Shown: positions 24,282-33,361 of the stretch, one piece after another
Layout: each line of letters begins with the position of its first letter
Position numbering within the stretch: the stretch's first letter is position 1
Source of the DNA: Bacteroidales bacterium
GTDB lineage: Bacteria; Bacteroidota; Bacteroidia; Bacteroidales; FEN-979
NCBI GenBank assembly: GCA_023231065.1
Contig: JALNWE010000027.1
Coordinates: 1 to 37,740, forward strand
Direction: 5' to 3'
DNA length: 37,740 nt
Notes under the pieces: model-generated
Databases searched by the model: none
What the model was told of the DNA's origin: nothing
Seen by the model: only the letters and a program-made list of their open reading frames with translations
Translations under genes and position numbers: made by a program

Positions 24282-25046
24282 ATGAGCATAAGAGGATTAT
24301 TTATAATCATCGTCGCAACCCTGTTCGTTTTTGGAAATAATTCCTGTAAAAAGGGCCAGAATTGCCTCACCAATACAGGGAAAATAGTCACGAACGTTCG
24401 TGAAGTGGCCGATTTTGACAGCATTTATTTAAATGACAATGTAACCCTTATCTTGAAACAGGATAGCGAAAACCATGTAGCGGTCGAGGCAGGGGAAAAT
24501 ATCATCAGTGGTATCACAACAGAAGTAAACGGAGGACAGCTTATCATTCATAATTGCAATTCCTGTAACTGGTTAAGGGATTATAACACACCTGTGAATG
24601 TTTATGTCTCCTATTCAAGCGAGAAGCCTTGTTTATACCTGTATTACAATTCATCAGGAAATGTGACGACCACCAATCTGATCGTCAATGATACCATTGA
24701 AATCCATACCTGGGGAGGATGCGGAACGATCAACATGATCATCAATTGCCGCAAAGGGATCTTTGTCCAACACATGGGGACTGTCAATTTCTTGCTTCAG
24801 GGAATTTGCGATGAAAGTAATATTTATGCCGGTGATTATGGGCTGTTCGAATGCAGGAAGCTCAAGACCGGATTTACCTTCATTAAAAATTACGGGACCA
24901 ACAACTGCTATATACAGGCCAAATATACATTGAATGCAACTGTTGGATCGATTGGCAACATCTATTATGTTAACGATCCTCCACCCGATAGGGTCATTAA
25001 ATTTCCTCAGGGGACCGATCAGATCCTCCCAATCGGGGATAAATAA
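24282..25046 (+). CDS. Head-GIN (DUF2807) domain lipoprotein
   Basis: A 254-residue exported protein. A signal sequence (MSIRGLFIIIVATLFVFGNN) is followed by Ser-Cys, a loose lipobox, so it is probably lipid-anchored at Cys22. The rest resembles the head-GIN/DUF2807 beta-helix: VREVADFDSIYLNDNVTLIL (about 40-59), VEAGENIISGI, and repeated short strands such as NMIINCRKGIFVQHMGTVNF. Members are secreted or surface proteins of unknown role in Bacteroidota. It begins one base after the PagL-like stop codon (TAAaATG), so the two are probably one operon; an ATG at 24258 would overlap that gene. Eight Cys in the mature protein is notable. Confidence 0.82.
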   Translation: MSIRGLFIIIVATLFVFGNNSCKKGQNCLTNTGKIVTNVREVADFDSIYLNDNVTLILKQDSENHVAVEAGENIISGITTEVNGGQLIIHNCNSCNWLRDYNTPVNVYVSYSSEKPCLYLYYNSSGNVTTTNLIVNDTIEIHTWGGCGTINMIINCRKGIFVQHMGTVNFLLQGICDESNIYAGDYGLFECRKLKTGFTFIKNYGTNNCYIQAKYTLNATVGSIGNIYYVNDPPPDRVIKFPQGTDQILPIGDK

Positions 25047-25062
25047 TCAAACAAGAAGCGGG

Positions 25063-26538
25063 TTAATAAGCCCTCGCGAAAATGACACGCTGGGTGGATG
25101 GCTTTCCGGAATAGATGCATTTTCCCTGCTCCATCTGGTTATTCAACGGAATGACGCGGATTGTGGCCTTGGTTTCCTCCTTTATCTTCTCTTCTGTCTC
25201 GGCAGTGCCGTCCCAATGGGCTAAAATGAACCCGCCTTTTTCATCCAATACTTTTTTAAATTCATCCCATGTATCCACCCTGTAGGTGTGACTTTCACGG
25301 AATGAGAGCGCTTTATCAAAGAGATTCTGCTGGATCTGATCAAGCAGTTGTAAAACCTTTACTTCGATATCACTCAGTTGAACTGTCTCCTTTTCCAGGG
25401 TATCGCGCCGGGCAATTTCAACGGTGCCTTGCCCGATATCGCGGGGGCCGATAGTAAGCCGTATCGGAATACCTTTGAATTCATATTCCGAAAATTTCCA
25501 TCCGGGTTTCTGGGTATCCCGGTCATCATATTTCACCGTGATCCCTTTCGATTCCAATGATTTTTTCAATGGGAGGACAGTTTGTGAGATCTGATCCAGT
25601 TGGTCTGCCGTTTTAAAAACGGGGACAATGACAACCTGGATGGGAGCAAGTTTCGGGGGAATTACCAGACCGTTATCATCAGAATGCGACATGATCAGGG
25701 CTCCCATCAGGCGCGTTGAAACACCCCAGGATGTTGCCCAAACATAATCCAGCTGGTTCTCTTTGTTTAAAAATTTAACATCAAAAGCTTTGGCAAAATT
25801 TTGTCCTAAAAAATGGGAAGTACCGGTCTGCAAAGCTTTCCCATCCTGCATCAGAGATTCAATAGCATACGTTTCTATGGCCCCGGCGAACCTTTCAGCA
25901 GGCGATTTGGTCCCTTTAATAACTGGTATTGCCATCCAGTTTTCAGCGAAATCAGCATAAACATCCAGCATGGTTTCAGCCTCCCTGACTGCTTCTTCGC
26001 GGGTAGCATGCGCTGTATGCCCCTCCTGCCATAGAAATTCCGCGGTCCGTAAAAACAGACGGGTTCGCATTTCCCAGCGGACGACATTGGCCCATTGATT
26101 GATCAGCAGCGGGAGATCGCGATATGATTTAATCCAGTTTTTATAAGTATCCCAGATGATGGTCTCCGAGGTCGGTCTTACAATCAGTTCTTCTTCCAGC
26201 TTGGCATCCTCATCAACGACGATTCCTTTTCCATCCGGTGAATTTTTCAGGCGGTAATGGGTAACTACAGCACACTCCTTCGCAAACCCTGCCACATGAC
26301 TGGCCTCTTTACTGAAGAAAGATTTCGGGATGAACAGCGGAAAATAGGCATTGGAGTGACCTGTATCCTTGAATTTTTTATCCAACACTGCCTGGATACG
26401 TTCCCAAATAGCATATCCATACGGTTTTATCACCATACATCCCCTGACGGCAGAATTTTCAGCCAAATCTGCTTTGATAACCAGATCGTTATACCATTGT
26501 GAATAATTTTCTGCCCGGGTCGAAAAATCTTTAGCCAT
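25063..26538 (-). CDS. proS: Proline--tRNA ligase (archaeal/eukaryotic-like, type 3)
   Basis: ProS charges tRNAPro with proline. The 491-residue length, the lack of the bacterial editing insert between motifs 2 and 3, and the C-terminal extension ending in VIFARAY show the archaeal/eukaryote-like form common in Bacteroidota. Class II motifs: VRPTSETIIWDTYKNW (about 121-136), motif 2 RWEMRTRLFLRTAEFLWQEG (about 154-173) and motif 3 GVSTRLMGALIMSHSD. The anticodon-binding domain begins near PIQVVIVPVFK. The start is the ATG at 26536-26538, about 50 bases after an exact promoter box. The gene is convergent with the head-GIN lipoprotein, with 16 bases between stops. Confidence 0.97.
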   Translation of the reverse strand: MAKDFSTRAENYSQWYNDLVIKADLAENSAVRGCMVIKPYGYAIWERIQAVLDKKFKDTGHSNAYFPLFIPKSFFSKEASHVAGFAKECAVVTHYRLKNSPDGKGIVVDEDAKLEEELIVRPTSETIIWDTYKNWIKSYRDLPLLINQWANVVRWEMRTRLFLRTAEFLWQEGHTAHATREEAVREAETMLDVYADFAENWMAIPVIKGTKSPAERFAGAIETYAIESLMQDGKALQTGTSHFLGQNFAKAFDVKFLNKENQLDYVWATSWGVSTRLMGALIMSHSDDNGLVIPPKLAPIQVVIVPVFKTADQLDQISQTVLPLKKSLESKGITVKYDDRDTQKPGWKFSEYEFKGIPIRLTIGPRDIGQGTVEIARRDTLEKETVQLSDIEVKVLQLLDQIQQNLFDKALSFRESHTYRVDTWDEFKKVLDEKGGFILAHWDGTAETEEKIKEETKATIRVIPLNNQMEQGKCIYSGKPSTQRVIFARAY

Positions 26539-26589
26539 TTTTTAAGTTTGGTATGAGTTTTGTTAATATTTCATCCAGTTCCTTCGGGA

Positions 26590-26597
26590 CAAAAATA
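26590..26597 (-). promoter_or_regulatory. Bacteroidota -7 promoter box for proS
   Basis: On the minus strand this is TATTTTTG, an exact TAnnTTTG. The predicted start is near 26585, giving a leader of about 47 bases. Confidence 0.6.
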
Positions 26598-26656
26598 CAA
26601 AATTTTACCGAGTCTTAAAGAGGAAAAGAGTTATACGGTTTTTAAAGAATCCAACC

Positions 26657-28015
26657 ATGAAAAAGTCATTCCTGAGCATCGTGTTTATTAGCCTGATCAT
26701 CGGTGCGTGCACGACACAGAAATTAGCGTCATCGTATTCCAACGATGATGTATACAGCGCCTCATCCGGAGCAACTTATACCCCTCAGAAACATTCAACA
26801 CCTCCGGTTTCAGGGGCCCAGGTCATTACAACCCCCGACAGCGCCACGGGTGTGAAAGCCGGTTCCTCTACTTTTGCAGATGATTACAACGATTATTCCT
26901 ATTCTTCCCGGATTAACAGGTTTAACAACAACGATACCACCAAAGGGTATTTTGACGAAACCTATACCGGGAACACTACCTACTCCGGTTCCGGAAGTTC
27001 CGATCCCAATGTGAATTTTTCACTGGGTTTTGGCTTCGGAAATTACTGGGGCCCTTCCATGTCCTTCGGCATGGGATGGGGCTATCCCTATTCCAACTGG
27101 GGTTATCCTTACTACGGTTGGGGATATGACTGGGGATGGGGTTACCCCTATTACGGTTGGTATAACCCCTGGTACTATTCTCCATACTACTATCCTTATG
27201 GATGTTGCTATTGTCCTTACCCCTGGTATAATGAGAATTACCCACCTTACGCCACCACGGGATCTTATTACGGATCGAGGAGGACCCTGACCAGCAATGA
27301 CCAGGGAACGACCATCAGGAATGACCGGGTATCAACCATACCCACAGGGGGAACTGCCACTATCAACGATCGTGTAACCGGATCACCTGCCAACCCGAGA
27401 ATTACAGGAACAACTTCACGCGGCCAGGTTGCCATACAACCCTCCACACGTACTACCCCTTCCAATCAGGAAACTTACCGATATTCCCGTTCAGGAACAG
27501 CCAGACAAGCCGCTTATTCGAGGAATAATGGACAGCAGGCCCAAACCAGTCGTCAACAACCAACGCCCCGCTATTCCCGTCCCGGAAATAATACCGCCGT
27601 CCAACGGACCGGATCTGCTCAGAGTTATTCTTCACCGGTTTATCGTCAGGCCAAATCGAGCCAGGAATATATAAGCCCCAGAACTCAGAATACAGGAACA
27701 TCACGCACTTCGCCTTCCACTGTCACTTCAAGAAATAACAATACAAACCCGGCATCCTCCGGTTACAGGAGCAGATCTGTCCCATCAAGTACCGGGACAA
27801 AAAGTTATTCTACTCCTTCCAGATCATATTCACCTGGGTATTCAACCCCTGCACGCTCAAACTCAAACTATAGCGCCCCGGCACGTTCCAGCGGAAGTGG
27901 ATCCTACTCAGCGCCTTCTTCGGGAAGCAGCGGAAGCTATTCAGCCCCTGTCCGTTCCGGCGGCAGTGGTGGCAGCTCCCCGTCAGGTGGTAGTGGCGGT
28001 GGACGACGCAGGTAA
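26657..28015 (+). CDS. Low-complexity lipoprotein rich in Tyr, Gly, Trp and Ser
   Basis: A 452-residue protein of no recognised family. A lipoprotein signal (MKKSFLSIVFISLIIGAC, lipobox IGAC, Cys18) makes it an envelope lipoprotein. Residues about 120-200 form an aromatic stretch of repeated GYPYYGW and GYDWGW units with a CCYCPY patch. Residues about 200-440 are Ser, Thr, Arg, Pro, Gln and Tyr, with short repeats of YSAPARS and SGSGSYSAP, ending GGSGGGRRR. It is probably largely disordered. Repeats could support adhesion, matrix binding or self-association, but nothing in the sequence decides this. The porin gene starts 41 bases downstream, and the two may be co-transcribed. No exact promoter box is seen upstream. 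Confidence 0.85.
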   Translation: MKKSFLSIVFISLIIGACTTQKLASSYSNDDVYSASSGATYTPQKHSTPPVSGAQVITTPDSATGVKAGSSTFADDYNDYSYSSRINRFNNNDTTKGYFDETYTGNTTYSGSGSSDPNVNFSLGFGFGNYWGPSMSFGMGWGYPYSNWGYPYYGWGYDWGWGYPYYGWYNPWYYSPYYYPYGCCYCPYPWYNENYPPYATTGSYYGSRRTLTSNDQGTTIRNDRVSTIPTGGTATINDRVTGSPANPRITGTTSRGQVAIQPSTRTTPSNQETYRYSRSGTARQAAYSRNNGQQAQTSRQQPTPRYSRPGNNTAVQRTGSAQSYSSPVYRQAKSSQEYISPRTQNTGTSRTSPSTVTSRNNNTNPASSGYRSRSVPSSTGTKSYSTPSRSYSPGYSTPARSNSNYSAPARSSGSGSYSAPSSGSSGSYSAPVRSGGSGGSSPSGGSGGGRRR

Positions 28016-28056
28016 AATATCCATTCCCGGGATTTTAACTATAAAAAGCTTGATCC

Positions 28057-29520
28057 ATGAAAAAAATAATCATATTGTTCTCTTTGATTTGTGGTATGAT
28101 GGATATGATCTTTGCACAAACCGCAGAAGATGCCCTTCGTTTCTCTCGCGTTTATTATAGCGGAACCGCCCGTTTCAATGGTCTCAGCGGCGCATTTGGA
28201 GCAGTTGGCGCAGACTTTTCAACCCTGGCTACCAATCCTGCAGGAATCGGCCTGTACCAGGCCTCCGAAATGACCTTTACCATCGCCCCTGTCATTGCCA
28301 ACACTTCAACAGAATATAATGGCGCCACTACTACTGCCAACCGGGTAAATTGCGGAATAGGAAATTTTGGGTTCGTCTTTAATCTGAAACCCAGCGCCAA
28401 AGGAAATCAGGGCATCCTGAAATCGTTTAATTTAGCCTTCGGTTTTAACCGGCAAAATGATTTTAATAACCAGGTATCTATCAATGGATATAATTCGAAA
28501 AGTTCACTGATGCAAAGTTATGTCAATGAGCTAAATGCCAATGGAACACGCCCGGAATTCATTGCCGAGGATTATCCTTTTGATATTGGCCTTGCCTATA
28601 ACACCAACCTGATCGCTTACGATACCGCTCCATTAAAATATTATTGTGATGCCCCATACGGTGGGGTCGTTCAGAGTAAGACCATTAATTCTTATGGATC
28701 GATGAATGAAATCGACATCTCACTGGGTGGAAATATCAATGACAAACTATACTTCGGCTTTACTTTTGGAGTGCCAACCATCCATTACTATGAAAACAGC
28801 GTTTATCATGAATCCCGCGCTTCCGATACCATTCCCAATTTTATATCCCTGACTTACAGATATAATCTTCAAACCCAGGGAACCGGGATCAATGTTAAAT
28901 TCGGATTGATATACAGGCCTGCTCCATGGGTCAGGGTTGGCGCAAGTATCCATACTCCTACCTGGTATCCCAATATGCATGATGAATGGTTTAGCAGTAT
29001 GCAATCGAGATTTACCATTCAGGATTGGAATGCAACCAGCTATTCTCCCATTGGTTATTATGATTACCGTATGACAACCCCATTCCGCGCCATGGGAAGT
29101 GTAGCCTTCATGATCGGAGCTTATGGATTAGTCTCTGCTGATTATGAATACGTTAATTATTCTCAGGCGCGTTTTAACTCTTCACACGACAGCTATACAG
29201 ATATAAATGACCAAATCAAATCAACCTATCAGTCATGGGGGAACCTTCGCATCGGTACAGAGTGGCGTTTGGGAAATTTCAGGTTACGGGGTGGTTTTGC
29301 TTATTTCAGTAATCCATACGTGACAGGAAGCAATAACACGGAACGTTTCCAGGCTTCCGGAGGATTCGGCTACAGGGCCAATCACTTTTTTGCAGATGTA
29401 ACTTATGTTTGGACGAAAATGGATCAGGAATACTATTTATATGACCGGGATCTGGTCAATGCTTCTGTGATTTCAAATTATACCCATACGGTTTCAACGA
29501 CCATCGGTTTCAGGTTCTAA
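28057..29520 (+). CDS. OmpP1/FadL/TodX-family outer-membrane porin
   Basis: A 487-residue beta-barrel transporter of the FadL class, which lets hydrophobic compounds cross the outer membrane. Cleavage of the signal MKKIIILFSLICGMMDMIFA leaves QTAEDALRFSR. The hatch region is clear in GTARFNGLSGAFGAVGADFSTLATNPAGIGLYQ (about 36-68; compare the FadL NPA motif). The strand-rich remainder ends in TVSTTIGFRF, a good C-terminal outer-membrane signal (final Phe). In Bacteroidales such proteins are often annotated as haemin receptor, but that is not supported by a motif here. A terminator lies just past the stop, inside the convergent TPR gene. Confidence 0.9.
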   Translation: MKKIIILFSLICGMMDMIFAQTAEDALRFSRVYYSGTARFNGLSGAFGAVGADFSTLATNPAGIGLYQASEMTFTIAPVIANTSTEYNGATTTANRVNCGIGNFGFVFNLKPSAKGNQGILKSFNLAFGFNRQNDFNNQVSINGYNSKSSLMQSYVNELNANGTRPEFIAEDYPFDIGLAYNTNLIAYDTAPLKYYCDAPYGGVVQSKTINSYGSMNEIDISLGGNINDKLYFGFTFGVPTIHYYENSVYHESRASDTIPNFISLTYRYNLQTQGTGINVKFGLIYRPAPWVRVGASIHTPTWYPNMHDEWFSSMQSRFTIQDWNATSYSPIGYYDYRMTTPFRAMGSVAFMIGAYGLVSADYEYVNYSQARFNSSHDSYTDINDQIKSTYQSWGNLRIGTEWRLGNFRLRGGFAYFSNPYVTGSNNTERFQASGGFGYRANHFFADVTYVWTKMDQEYYLYDRDLVNASVISNYTHTVSTTIGFRF

Positions 29521-29524
29521 CTTT

Positions 29525-31060
29525 TTATTTTTTGAGCCTGTTCAGACCAGCTTTAGCTTTTTGGCTAAGGCTGGTTTTATATTCTGGTGTTTCGATGGAT
29601 AGACAAACGCGGAAGGCGCTGTCGGCCTGATGATACTGCCCACCGGCCTCATAAATCAGCCCTAATTGTAACGCGGCGGCACAACTAAAGTAATAGGGTT
29701 CATGTTTTCCCCGCTGGATCGTCTGCTTATAATAATCAATGGCTTTATCATAGTCATGTTTCCCATGATAAATCCTTCCAAGCCGGTAGGTATATTCAAT
29801 GAGGTCGCGCCTTGAACGGACAAAGTTCTTTACCGGATTATTTGTCAATTCCTTAAGCGCCAGATCATAATATCCTCCGTCAAACAACAATCTGGCACGG
29901 AGAAGTATAGTTTCAGGGAGGATTCCTGAAATGGCTTCATGTAAGGCCTGTTTATCTTCGTCAACCAGGTTGCCCCCGGTGATTTTAATCCGTTTCATCC
30001 GGTCGAGATATCCTGCCGTATCTCCTTTAAGCCACGATATCCAGGCCAATTTCTGGTTGGCCGCCCGGATATAGTTTTGCCCGCGAAAATGGGTAATATA
30101 ATTCTGGAAGCATCGATTTGCGCCGAAATCCAAACGATTCAGACGGGCCAGCCCTTCCAGATAATCGAGGTAATAAAAGGGATAGGAATATTCAAAAGAT
30201 GGTCGTGTCCCTAATATTTTGAGCGCTTCTTCATTCAGGCCATTTTTCATCAGGATATTGGAGCGGGCAAATATGATCAAAGGGCTCTGTTGCAATCGCT
30301 CTTCCCTGGCCTGTATCTCAAGTTGATCCAGTAGCGAAATCGCATCCCGTTTACTTTGGCTTAGATTGGTTGCAACCAGTGCGAGGTAAAAAGAGGCTTC
30401 CGGTTTTAATATCCGGAATGATTTATCGGGTCCGGAATAAGCGGCTACCTGACGAAGTTCAGCAAATCCCTGTTCAATAGAACCTTCCATCCCCAGGATA
30501 TTGGTTATCCATTTGTAATTATCAGGGATGATACCCATCATGATATGGATGACACCGAGGCCGGTTTTGTTTGGCAGAAAACCCGGAAACCTGGTTTCAT
30601 TTTCAGCAAATAATAATTTTGCTTTTCTGACATCGAGGGCTGCCTGGGCCATATCGCCAAATTTCAGCCTGACAAAGGCCCATTGCAGATAGATTTCAGC
30701 CAGGCAATAATGATAATAGGGTGAATCCTTTGTCCCCTTTTCAAGCTCATGGATCCGCTTTGATCTGTTGGGGAGTAAGTGGTTCAAATCGGTTTTTTCT
30801 TCCCCGATATACAGGGTTAAAAAGTCGATGTAATTTTCAAGATATAAAGTCAGGAGATTGCCAGGGTTATCTTTTTTTTCCAGGGCAAGGATTTTTTCTG
30901 CATTCCTGAATTCAAGGGAAAAAATATTTCTGTAAGCTTCCCGGCATTGATCATTGAAAATGAACTGGGCCCGTGAAGCCGGTATGAAAAAAAACAATGC
31001 GCCCGTTACCAGGAGAATCCTGATAACGGGCGCATTATTGACATAAAGTCTTTTAAGCAT
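29525..31060 (-). CDS. Exported tetratricopeptide-repeat protein
   Basis: A 511-residue periplasmic protein. It has a signal peptide (hydrophobic VIRILLVTGALFFFIPASRA, cut before Gln) and about eight TPR-like helical pairs to the end, for example YHYCLAEIYLQWAFVRLKFGD and YRLGRIYHGKHDYDKAIDYYKQ. TPRs bind partner proteins; the partner is unknown. A TTG one codon upstream makes the frame one residue longer, but ATG 31058-31060 is preferred. This start shares one base with the stop of the Zn-ribbon gene (TGATG), a translational coupling site. Bases 29546-29578 at its 3' end also form the terminator of the convergent porin gene. Confidence 0.85.
   Translation of the reverse strand: MLKRLYVNNAPVIRILLVTGALFFFIPASRAQFIFNDQCREAYRNIFSLEFRNAEKILALEKKDNPGNLLTLYLENYIDFLTLYIGEEKTDLNHLLPNRSKRIHELEKGTKDSPYYHYCLAEIYLQWAFVRLKFGDMAQAALDVRKAKLLFAENETRFPGFLPNKTGLGVIHIMMGIIPDNYKWITNILGMEGSIEQGFAELRQVAAYSGPDKSFRILKPEASFYLALVATNLSQSKRDAISLLDQLEIQAREERLQQSPLIIFARSNILMKNGLNEEALKILGTRPSFEYSYPFYYLDYLEGLARLNRLDFGANRCFQNYITHFRGQNYIRAANQKLAWISWLKGDTAGYLDRMKRIKITGGNLVDEDKQALHEAISGILPETILLRARLLFDGGYYDLALKELTNNPVKNFVRSRRDLIEYTYRLGRIYHGKHDYDKAIDYYKQTIQRGKHEPYYFSCAAALQLGLIYEAGGQYHQADSAFRVCLSIETPEYKTSLSQKAKAGLNRLKK
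29546..29578 (+). terminator. Rho-independent terminator of the porin gene inside the opposite TPR gene
   Basis: ACCAGCTTTAGC (29546-29557) pairs with GCTAAGGCTGGT (29564-29575) over 12 bp, with one G-U pair and a 6-base loop. TTTT follows at once. It lies 26-58 bases after the porin stop but within the last codons of the minus-strand TPR gene, where it encodes TSLSQKAKAG. Confidence 0.75.
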
Positions 31061-31980
31061 CAATGAATTATATTCACAATCCCGTCATCGACCAGGATTC
31101 GGCCACAGTATTCACAAACAATGATTTTTTTATGCATACGGATATCCAATTGGTGCTGGGGTGGGATTTTATTAAAACATCCGCCACAGGCATCGCGCTC
31201 AATCTGGACCACTGCCAGCCCGTTCCTGGCATTTTTCCGGATACGGGTATAAGCAGTGAGTAACCGTTCTTCAATAAATTTCCGGTTTTCTTCTGATGCA
31301 TGGATCAGGTCGCTTTCCTCTTTCTCTGTCTCGGCAACGATATCATCAAGTTCGTTGCGTTTGATATCCAGATCGTTCTTGCGGTCCTGCAATAATTTCT
31401 GATGCCGCTCTATTTCCTCGGATTTCAATTCCAAGGCGCCCTGATATTCTTTGATCCGTTTTTCGGAGAGTTGTATCTCAAGGTTCTGATATTCGATTTC
31501 CTTGGTCAGGGAATCGTATTCCCGGTTATTCCGGACATTCATTTGCTGATCTTCATATTTCTTTATCAGTACCAAAGCATCCCTGATGGCATTTTTTTTA
31601 TCAGTAATGGATTTTTCAAGGGCTACAGTTTCCTGGATAAAGTTATCGATACGGGTCTCCAGACCGGCAATTTCATCTTCCAGATCCTGCACTTCAAGGG
31701 GTAATTCCCCCCTGATTATCCTGATTTTATCAACCTGTGAATCGACTTGCTGTAAGCTGTAAAGCGCCACTAATTTCTTTTCGATGGTAACTTCAATTTT
31801 CTCTTCCGAAGATTCACTTTTTGTTTTATTAGGAGTGGCTTTGGCTGTCGTTTTGACCTCTTTCAACTCCTCTCCTTGCTCCGGGCTCACCTTTTTTTCA
31901 GGACTATCGTTTTCAGCAGCAGGTTTTGCCAATTTAGAAGGTTTGGATGTTGCAATGGGTTTTGATGTTGATTTTGCCAT
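31060..31980 (-). CDS. C4 zinc-ribbon coiled-coil protein (DUF164-like)
   Basis: A 306-residue protein. Residues about 1-65 are low-complexity Ser, Lys, Pro and Glu. About 66-245 is a long antiparallel coiled coil (LQQVDSQVDKIRIIRGELP onward). The end is a zinc ribbon with Cys265-x2-Cys268 and Cys289-x2-Cys292. Such proteins are widespread beside the Nif3 gene in bacteria and may bind nucleic acid or act in RNA metabolism; the role is not firmly known. The gene is flanked by nif3 (10 bases upstream) and the coupled TPR gene downstream, so nif3, this gene and the TPR gene appear to form one minus-strand operon. Confidence 0.9.
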   Translation of the reverse strand: MAKSTSKPIATSKPSKLAKPAAENDSPEKKVSPEQGEELKEVKTTAKATPNKTKSESSEEKIEVTIEKKLVALYSLQQVDSQVDKIRIIRGELPLEVQDLEDEIAGLETRIDNFIQETVALEKSITDKKNAIRDALVLIKKYEDQQMNVRNNREYDSLTKEIEYQNLEIQLSEKRIKEYQGALELKSEEIERHQKLLQDRKNDLDIKRNELDDIVAETEKEESDLIHASEENRKFIEERLLTAYTRIRKNARNGLAVVQIERDACGGCFNKIPPQHQLDIRMHKKIIVCEYCGRILVDDGIVNIIH

Positions 31981-31990
31981 AAGTTATTTT

Positions 31991-33085
31991 TTAAAAATAA
32001 TTTACCGGGTTGGTATTTATCTCTGAAATCAGGACTGCAAAAGTAGAAAATTTTTCAATAAGCTTAGCATAAAGCCATTCTTTTACCCCCTTTTCACTCT
32101 CATAATGACCAATATCAGCCAGCACCATCTGGTCGCCGGAAAGAAAAAAATCATGATATTTCAGATCTGCCGTTAAAAAAACGTCCGCGCCTGCCCTGAT
32201 GGCATCCGGGATGAGAAAGCTACCAGCGCCCGTACAGAGTGCGACTTTCCTGATGGGTATATTCCGGAGCCTGGTATGCCTGATACAGGAACATTGAAGC
32301 GCTGATTTGACCTGTTCCAGAAATTCCTTTTCAGGCATGGACCGGGAAAGTGAACCAACCAGCCCTGCTCCTGCTTTTGTATAAGTATTTGATAAGGGGT
32401 AAAGGTCATAGGCAACTTCCTCATAAGGATGATGGGCTATCAAGGCTGTAATGACCTTATCCCTAAGATGGTTTTGAAAAATGACTTCAATACGCACCTC
32501 TGACTCGTGATGAAGTTTGTTCATCTCCCCCACAAAAGGATTTGCTTTCCCGTATGCCCGAAAAGTTCCGGTACCCTCGATATTAAAACTGCATTGATCG
32601 TAATTTCCGGTATGACCAGCTCCGGCATCAAACAATGCATTCCTGACTTTTTCGACCTGGGATAACGGACAAAAAGCGACCAATTTTAATAAGCTTTCTT
32701 CCCGTGGTCTCAGTATCCGGTATTGATCGATAGCCAATGTATTCATCACATAGGCATTTAAACCTTCAAGGATATTGTCAAGGTTGGTATGAATGGCATA
32801 AATTGCAGTATGTGTAAGGATGGCCCTCGTCAGGATAATTGTTTGCGGTTTCCCTGGCGTTAGTTTTTTTATTCCATGGAAAAGGATCGGGTGATGGGCA
32901 ATGATCAGGTTACAATGTTTACGGACAGCCTCATTTATCACCTCTTCAGTGAGGTCGAGACAGAGCAGGGCGCCTGTTATTTCCCATTCAGGATCACCGG
33001 TTATTAAGCCTGCATTATCATAGTCTTCCTGAAAGGAAAGGGGAACCTCAGACTCGAGGTGGTCAATAACATCTTTTATTTTCAT
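31991..33085 (-). CDS. Nif3-like (YbgI/YqfO) dinuclear metal protein
   Basis: A 364-residue Nif3 protein of the long YqfO type, with a CutA/PII-like insert in the middle (about 125-235). Metal ligands can be placed at His64-His65 (AHHPILFHG), Asp103 (HTNLDN), His327 and Glu331 (GHYESE). It forms toroidal hexamers with two metals per site in known structures. It is sometimes called GTP cyclohydrolase 1 type 2, a weakly supported activity; the physiological substrate is unknown. It is the first gene of a probable operon with the Zn-ribbon and TPR genes. An 8-bp hairpin lies 17 bases upstream of the start. Confidence 0.93.
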   Translation of the reverse strand: MKIKDVIDHLESEVPLSFQEDYDNAGLITGDPEWEITGALLCLDLTEEVINEAVRKHCNLIIAHHPILFHGIKKLTPGKPQTIILTRAILTHTAIYAIHTNLDNILEGLNAYVMNTLAIDQYRILRPREESLLKLVAFCPLSQVEKVRNALFDAGAGHTGNYDQCSFNIEGTGTFRAYGKANPFVGEMNKLHHESEVRIEVIFQNHLRDKVITALIAHHPYEEVAYDLYPLSNTYTKAGAGLVGSLSRSMPEKEFLEQVKSALQCSCIRHTRLRNIPIRKVALCTGAGSFLIPDAIRAGADVFLTADLKYHDFFLSGDQMVLADIGHYESEKGVKEWLYAKLIEKFSTFAVLISEINTNPVNYF

Positions 33086-33101
33086 TGTCCAGTAATTTTC
33101 C

Positions 33102-33123
33102 GAAACCGGTTGCGGCCGGTTTC
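33102..33123 (-). promoter_or_regulatory. Leader hairpin just upstream of nif3
   Basis: GAAACCGG (33102-33109) and CCGGTTTC (33116-33123) form a perfect 8-bp, G/C-rich stem with a 6-base loop, ending 17 bases before the nif3 ATG. It would sit in the 5' leader; its effect, if any, is unknown. Confidence 0.4.
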
Positions 33124-33361
33124 CATTAAGCCATTTATAATTTGCACGAATGTATGCAGGAGCATTGGTTCCCGAATCGTCAATTCATGATTTTTAATCA
33201 GTTCACCGGTAATCCATGGTAAAGGTAAAAAAATGCCTAAACAGAATCTATAAGTTTGTTCATAAAGTTGTTTAAAAGTTTCGATTAAAAATGTCCATAT
33301 ACACTTAAAAAATCGCAAATTTTGACCTATTAAATATCTATTCTAAGTATAGAAACTTTTT

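Noticed and set aside
33082..33318. A 78-codon minus-strand frame overlapping the nif3 start by four bases (ATGA)
   Set aside because: It starts with TTG, has no promoter box, and its end encodes the leader hairpin. The overlap is suggestive but no family is recognised; more likely a leader than a gene.
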